From SIAQ01 sp964484265 (GTDB lineage: Bacteria > Planctomycetota > Planctomycetia > Gemmatales > Gemmataceae): a stretch of 64,000 nt of DNA. Below the pieces are notes generated by a model. The model ran no database searches. It was not told the origin of the DNA and saw only the letters and a program-made list of their open reading frames with translations. Made by a program: the position numbers and the translations under genes. The stretch is taken from contig CAZAFH010000029.1 in NCBI GenBank assembly GCA_964484265.1, positions 1 to 64,000 of the forward strand. Direction: 5' to 3'. Shown one piece after another: positions 60,602 to 64,000 of this stretch. Numbering within the stretch: position 1 is the stretch's first letter; each line of letters begins with the position of its first letter.

Positions 60602-61423
60602 CTACAATCGCGCCGCTTTCAACAACCTCTCCGCCCACGCGGCTTGCGTCTTCGTCAGCGGCGGATCGATCTTCCACTCGCGGTAGCGCATCCGACGATC
60701 GTATCCGCCCGCATCATAGCATTCATCCAAGACCGCCTGTAAATCGACGACTATCGGCGCATCGCCCGGCAATAAGGGAATGTTGATGTTTGGCAATCTC
60801 GTCTCCAACCGCCAGGGATACGTGAAAAGCCGCCCCGGCTCGTCCATCGCATGAACGCAGATGTGGTAATCGTACACGCCGGCCTTTGTCATCAATGCCG
60901 TGCGACTGACCAGTGTCGTGTGAGCTCCGCCGCGCAGCAGGTCGATTTCCACCAGATTGCCCTTGCTGGCGCGTACCTCGGCCTGTTTCTGCCGATACAT
61001 CTCGCGGCCGCGGCTTGCTTCTTTTTTGTTAGTCAGGCTGAGCAATTCGATCGTTGTCACCAGTTGTTCGCCGCCGTGCCGAGCGAAGATTTCAAGATAG
61101 TTCTCTTCCATGTCGTCGTTCTCGATCACCGTGTCATCGTCAACGACGATCGGCTCGACAGCGATGAGTTTTCTCGGCGGCTTCTTCTTCGTTGCGACGC
61201 TCGCGGATTTTTCGCGATGCGCTGGATAGAGCACATCGACATCTGGTTCGATGTGCCGAAGCGACAGATCAACCCACACGCGATTGCGGAGGGCAGCGTA
61301 GTAGGGACGCGGTAGACGCAACATGATCGCCTTGCGCATTTCCACGATAAAGCTGTCGTGCAGATCCGGAAAGATCGCCGGGTCTTCCAGCCACGGGTCC
61401 ATGCCGGGGAAAGGTGAGGGCAT
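60602..61423 (-). CDS. DUF4058 family protein (tandem copy 1)
   Basis: This 273-aa paralogue of the next gene has the same order of motifs: MPSPFPGMDPWLEDPAIFPD, YYAALRNRVWVDLSLRHIEP, DMEENYLEIFARHGGEQLVT with TIELLSLTNKKEASRG, NLVEIDLLRGGAHTTL and LLPGDAPIVVDLQAVLDECY. It ends PPLTKTQAAWAERLLKAAR. GGAGGCTCTCCG before the ATG at 61423 is a good ribosome-binding site. The two copies share near-identical ends but differ throughout, so the duplication is not recent. A linker with Lys-rich TKKKPPRK is specific to this copy. The family's conserved E-(I/L)-L-S-x-(S/T)-N-K patch hints at an enzymatic or binding site, but no activity is established. Confidence 0.88.
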   Translation of the reverse strand: MPSPFPGMDPWLEDPAIFPDLHDSFIVEMRKAIMLRLPRPYYAALRNRVWVDLSLRHIEPDVDVLYPAHREKSASVATKKKPPRKLIAVEPIVVDDDTVIENDDMEENYLEIFARHGGEQLVTTIELLSLTNKKEASRGREMYRQKQAEVRASKGNLVEIDLLRGGAHTTLVSRTALMTKAGVYDYHICVHAMDEPGRLFTYPWRLETRLPNINIPLLPGDAPIVVDLQAVLDECYDAGGYDRRMRYREWKIDPPLTKTQAAWAERLLKAARL

Positions 61424-61448
61424 CGGAGAGCCTCCTATGATCGACGAA

Positions 61449-61478
61449 ACGCCCAATGGGTGAGCGCAGCGAACCCTT
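61449..61478. repeat. Short hairpin between the DUF4058 and LOG genes
   Basis: CCCAATGGGT and ACCCTTGGG pair around GAGCGCAGCGA. It may be a degenerate member of the GAGGTACTCCGAACC palindrome family. Confidence 0.5.
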
Positions 61479-61493
61479 GGGGTCGAAACCACC

Positions 61494-62543
61494 TCACGCT
61501 TGCGTTTCTTGTTGATCCTGATTCACGAAATCGATCAGCTGCCGCAGTCGCCCGAGTTTGTGTCGATCGAAACGGAACTTCAGCCGGGGCAATGACGCCA
61601 GCGCGTGCTCTTCGGCTTCCTCGGGCAACGCGTTGGTTTGCTCGAAGGTGCCGCCCTTGACGATGTCGGCGAAGTCCACGCGGATTTGCTCGAGCGTCAC
61701 CTCGCTGATCGGGCGATGAAGACGAAACACGAGGTCGCCATGCACGTACCGCATGCTGTGATACACGCGGTAGAAATTCACCACCTCGGCCACGGCCTCA
61801 TCGACCGAACTCGTCACCTTGAACAGATGCAGGTCAGCCTCGGAGATCAGCTTTCGGCTCAGCAGCACGTCTTTCGTGAAGCGCAGAAAGTGATGCCAAT
61901 AGTCGCTGCCCGGCGCGTCGATCATGACGACGGGAAAGAGATGGCTTTTCCCGGTCTGGATCAACGTGAGCACCTCGAAGCCTTCATCGAGTGTGCCGAA
62001 CCCGCCGGGGAAGAGGGCGACCGCCTCGCATTCCTTGACGAAGAGCAGCTTGCGCGTGAAGAAGTAGCGCAAGTGCATCAGCTTCGGGTCATTGCGGATC
62101 ACCGTGTTGGCGTGCTGCTCGAAGGGCAGCAGGATGTTGAGCCCGATGCTGTTTTCGCGGCCCGCGCCGATGTGGCCGGCCTCCATGATCCCGTTGCCGC
62201 CGCCCGTGATCACCATGTAGCCTGCCTCGGCGATGCGGCGCGAGAATTCGACGCACTGTTGAAACGACGGGTCCTCTGGCGGAAGACGCGCCGAGCCGAA
62301 CACGGTCACCTGCCGGGACTCGCGGATGTTCGCGAAGACCTTGAAGCAATAGCGAAGCTCCTTCAAAGCGACGCTGAGCAGCTTCACGTCGCCTCGATTG
62401 GCGCGGTCTTGCAGAAGTTTGTTGGCCGTCTCGTGAATTTGCTGGACGTAATGCTCGATGCCGACGGTTCGGCCTTCATCGTCCGGCGCCTGCGGCGTGT
62501 GATCGTGAATCGGGTGAAACGATTTGTTCGAGGGTAGGTGCAT
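61494..62543 (-). CDS. LOG family protein (Rossmann-fold nucleotide-processing type)
   Basis: This 349-aa cytoplasmic protein is of the LOG / YgdH (PpnN) superfamily. Characterised members are nucleoside-5'-monophosphate phosphoribohydrolases; they used to be annotated as lysine decarboxylases. Family motifs are VTVFGSARLPPEDP, AEAGYMVITGGGNGIMEAGH with IGAGRENSIGLNILLPFEQ, KLLFVKECEAVALFPGGFGT followed by LDEGFEVLTLIQTGK. The catalytic PGGxGTxxE and the upstream arginine are intact. The long N-terminal helix (ETANKLLQDRANRGDVKLLS) and C-terminal extension make it larger than plant LOG (about 200 aa). It lies upstream of the DUF4058 pair on the same strand. Confidence 0.9.
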   Translation of the reverse strand: MHLPSNKSFHPIHDHTPQAPDDEGRTVGIEHYVQQIHETANKLLQDRANRGDVKLLSVALKELRYCFKVFANIRESRQVTVFGSARLPPEDPSFQQCVEFSRRIAEAGYMVITGGGNGIMEAGHIGAGRENSIGLNILLPFEQHANTVIRNDPKLMHLRYFFTRKLLFVKECEAVALFPGGFGTLDEGFEVLTLIQTGKSHLFPVVMIDAPGSDYWHHFLRFTKDVLLSRKLISEADLHLFKVTSSVDEAVAEVVNFYRVYHSMRYVHGDLVFRLHRPISEVTLEQIRVDFADIVKGGTFEQTNALPEEAEEHALASLPRLKFRFDRHKLGRLRQLIDFVNQDQQETQA

Positions 62544-62558
62544 GGGGATTTCCAGGAA

Positions 62559-62633
62559 GCCCAGGGGCGAGGTACTCCGAACCCCTGGGATCAGACCGCC
62601 AACCCAAGGGTTCGGAGTACCTCACCCCTGGGC
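62559..62633. repeat. Palindrome, GCCCAGGGGCGAGGTACTCC type (copy 2)
   Basis: GCCCAGGGGCGAGGTACTCC and GAACCCCTGGG pair with CCCAAGGGTTC and GGAGTACCTCACCCCTGGGC. It sits just upstream of the LOG-family start codon on the minus strand. Confidence 0.9.
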
Positions 62634-62645
62634 TTGATTGATCTA

Positions 62646-62936
62646 TTATTTAGGCTTGGGGTTCTCGGGCGGTTCGGAAAAATCGAAGTCCGGGTTGATC
62701 GGCCCGCGCCCGAAGCGCTGCCGAATCTGCTCGGTGCGTTCCTTCTCGTCGGCGGCGATGCGTGCTGCAATCATGCGCCAGCGGATCGTGTTGTAAAACG
62801 ACAATACAAACGCCAGTGCGCCGAGCGGCGCGCGATTCGCCATGATCGGCGAATCCGCCATGCTTGGCAACGTCCACGGCAACGTCAGCAGGCCGACGCC
62901 TACGATGAACCAGAAGATTCCCAGCACTCGATACAC
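62646..62936 (-). CDS. Small membrane protein of unknown function
   Basis: This 96-aa protein has a hydrophobic N-terminal helix (VLGIFWFIVGVGLLTLPWTL) and a second span (APLGALAFVLSFYNTIRW), then a basic and acidic amphipathic helix (MIAARIAADEKERTEQIRQR) and a proline-rich tail (DFDFSEPPENPKPK). I do not recognise a family. The GTG start at 62936 is preceded by GGAGACCACACG. It points toward the LOG gene but is separated from it by a palindrome. Two spans with a cytoplasmic charged tail are a reasonable topology guess. Confidence 0.7.
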   Translation of the reverse strand: MYRVLGIFWFIVGVGLLTLPWTLPSMADSPIMANRAPLGALAFVLSFYNTIRWRMIAARIAADEKERTEQIRQRFGRGPINPDFDFSEPPENPKPK

Positions 62937-62985
62937 CGTGTGGTCTCCAAAGGTTGCAATAGACCTCTGACAATTTTACCACATT

Positions 62986-63070
62986 GCGGCTACCGTAGCC
63001 ATCACGCTCCGCGTGATGGATTGACTCAAACCCAAATCCATCACGCGGAGCGAGATGGCAACGGTCGCTG
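62986..63070. repeat. Palindrome, CCATCACGCTCCGCGTGATGG type
   Basis: CCATCACGCTCCGCGTGATG and GATTG pair with CAAATCCATC and ACGCGGAGCGAGATGG, with weaker outer pairing. Each arm also contains its own small hairpin. It is just upstream of tmk. Confidence 0.8.
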
Positions 63071-63075
63071 GTCCA

Positions 63076-63081
63076 TACAAT
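63076..63081 (+). promoter_or_regulatory. -10-like box directly upstream of the tmk start (leaderless)
   Basis: TACAAT ends six bases before the ATG at 63088 and no Shine-Dalgarno sequence is present. It matches the TANNNT-N6-ATG layout seen elsewhere in the window. Confidence 0.4.
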
Positions 63082-63087
63082 TCCACC

Positions 63088-63699
63088 ATGAAGCGAGGTT
63101 TCTTTCTATCGCTGGACGGCATGGACGGCGCGGGCAAATCGACGCAGTGTGCCCAACTCGCCGATTGGCTGCGCTCGAAGAATCGCGAGGTCGTGCTGTG
63201 TCATGATCCCGGCGGCACGGAAGTCGGGCAGCGGCTGCGCGAAATCGTCCTGCACCATCGCGGGCAGATTGGGCTTGAATGCGAAGCATTGCTGTTCATG
63301 GCGAGCCGCGCTCAACTCGTCCGCGAGGTCATCCGCCCGGCCTTGGATCGTGGTCAGGTCGTGCTGGCGGATCGCTTCTTGCTCGCCAATGTCGTGTATC
63401 AGGGCCACGCGGGCGGATTGAATCCGAGCGACCTTTGGCAAGTCGGCATGTTCTGCACGGGCGGCCTGGAACCGGATTTGACGCTGATCCTCGACCTGCC
63501 GCTCGACATCGCCGCCACGCGACGCAAACCCGCTGCCGACCGCATGGAAAGCCGCGGCGACGCCTACTTCGCCAAGGTCCGCGCCGGCTTCCTTGCGGAA
63601 GCGACTCGGCGGCCCGACCGGTTCCGCGTGATCGACGCGAGCGGCGATGCGGAAAGCGTGCAGCAAATGCTGCGCGACTCGGTTGCGAATCTGATTTGA
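63088..63699 (+). CDS. tmk: Thymidylate kinase
   Basis: This 203-aa kinase phosphorylates dTMP to dTDP. The P-loop is SLDGMDGAGKSTQCAQLADW. The dTMP-site arginine motif of the family (R-E-P-G-G-T) reads HDPGGTEVGQRLREI here. The DR motif is VVLADRFLLANVVYQGHAGG, in which the usual S-x-x-A-Y-Q-G reads L-A-N-V-V-Y-Q-G. LTLILDLPLDIAATRRKP and a LID-like DRMESRGDAYFAKVRAGFL follow. The ATG at 63088 is favoured over an upstream in-frame ATG at 63055 that lies within the palindrome. holB follows on the same strand, a common bacterial pairing. Confidence 0.93.
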   Translation: MKRGFFLSLDGMDGAGKSTQCAQLADWLRSKNREVVLCHDPGGTEVGQRLREIVLHHRGQIGLECEALLFMASRAQLVREVIRPALDRGQVVLADRFLLANVVYQGHAGGLNPSDLWQVGMFCTGGLEPDLTLILDLPLDIAATRRKPAADRMESRGDAYFAKVRAGFLAEATRRPDRFRVIDASGDAESVQQMLRDSVANLI

Positions 63700-63704
63700 T
63701 GCAA

Positions 63705-63780
63705 GCCCAGAGGTGAGGTACTCCGAACCTCTGGGATATTTCGGCAGATCCCAGAGGTTCGGAGCACCTCACCTCTGGGC
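63705..63780. repeat. Palindrome, GCCCAGAGGTGAGGTACTCC type (copy 3)
   Basis: GCCCAGAGGTGAGGTACTCC and GAACCTCTGGGAT pair with ATCCCAGAGGTTC and GGAGCACCTCACCTCTGGGC. It lies between tmk and holB. Confidence 0.92.
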
Positions 63781-63791
63781 TTGGGTGATGA

Positions 63792-64000
63792 ATGTCCTGG
63801 TCCAAAATTCTCGGCCATGAACGCCAGATCGACGGCTTCCGCGACATCGTCGCCCGCGGACGGCTTGCGCACGCCTATCTGTTCATCGGACCTCCCGGCG
63901 TCGGCAAGCGCGTCTTCGCGCGTGAACTCGCCAAGGCGCTGCTCTGCGAAACCGGCACGCCAGGCGATCGCCCTCTTTCTGCCTGCGACCAGTGCGACGC
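63792..64000 (+). CDS. holB: DNA polymerase III delta' subunit (5' part, runs off the window end)
   Basis: Seventy codons are visible from ATG 63792: MSWSKILGHERQIDGFRDIV, then ARGRLAHAYLFIGPPGVGKR with a P-loop, VFARELAKALLCE and the start of a zinc module, CDQCD. This is the N-terminus of a clamp-loader AAA+ subunit. The G-H-E-x-Q opening and the position after tmk fit delta' rather than a second dnaX. The C-terminus lies outside the window. Confidence 0.85.
   Translation, partial: MSWSKILGHERQIDGFRDIVARGRLAHAYLFIGPPGVGKRVFARELAKALLCETGTPGDRPLSACDQCD

Overview
The window looks like chromosome of a planctomycete, probably Gemmataceae- or Pirellulales-like. The evidence is high GC, very large secreted or membrane proteins of lineage-specific type, a BBP7-type outer-membrane barrel, a PEP-CTERM protein, a formylglycine sulfatase, three DUF4058 genes, an Uma2 nuclease and many palindromic elements between genes. 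I saw no tRNA, rRNA, CRISPR array, prophage or transposase gene.

Layout. 1-2800: the 3' part of nadB, a DUF4058 gene, a SUKH-like gene and a small unknown gene. 2976-16454 (minus strand): a secreted S9 peptidase and two related giant envelope proteins of 2379 and 1163 aa. 16.7-22.3 kb (plus): a cyclophilin, then the information-processing block SRP RNA - dnaX - ybaB - recR - rpoN. 22.4-25.3 kb: an HpcH/HpaI aldolase, Uma2 and an MFS transporter. 25.6-32.6 kb: central carbon genes, namely a GAF-fused glucan phosphorylase, a phosphofructokinase and PEP carboxylase. 33.2-40.4 kb: a 2387-aa acidic repeat/membrane/TPR protein. 40.5-44.6 kb: cell-surface genes (BBP7 barrel, PEP-CTERM protein, small secreted protein, polysaccharide-export lipoprotein). 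45-55.6 kb: miaE, a WG-repeat protein, a sulfatase, a FadB/J-like protein that lacks catalytic residues, lutB, wecB and a PhnZ-like HD protein. 55.6-59.4 kb: acetate kinase and phosphoketolase. 59.5-59.74 kb: a promoter, a cyclic-di-GMP-I aptamer and a terminator with no gene downstream on that strand. 59.75-62.9 kb: two tandem DUF4058 genes, a LOG-family protein and a small membrane protein. 63.1-64 kb: tmk and the start of holB.

How the genes fit together: glucan phosphorylase and phosphofructokinase feed glycolysis, PEP carboxylase refills oxaloacetate, and phosphoketolase plus acetate kinase form a bypass from sugar phosphates to acetate and ATP. The surface genes at 40-44 kb and wecB suggest exopolysaccharide and envelope work. 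The replication genes dnaX and holB, with tmk, are at opposite ends of the window.

The most interesting signals are: the orphan c-di-GMP riboswitch; an A10 slippery run in dnaX where both alternative frames stop within a few codons; the 2379-aa protein, which looks like a fusion of two copies of its neighbour's architecture with a fossil internal signal peptide; start codons placed 6-7 bases after a TANNNT box, suggesting leaderless mRNAs; a double-dead FadB/J homologue; and more than a dozen families of intergenic palindromes, some of which intrude on coding ends. All assignments were made by eye from sequence and no database search was run.
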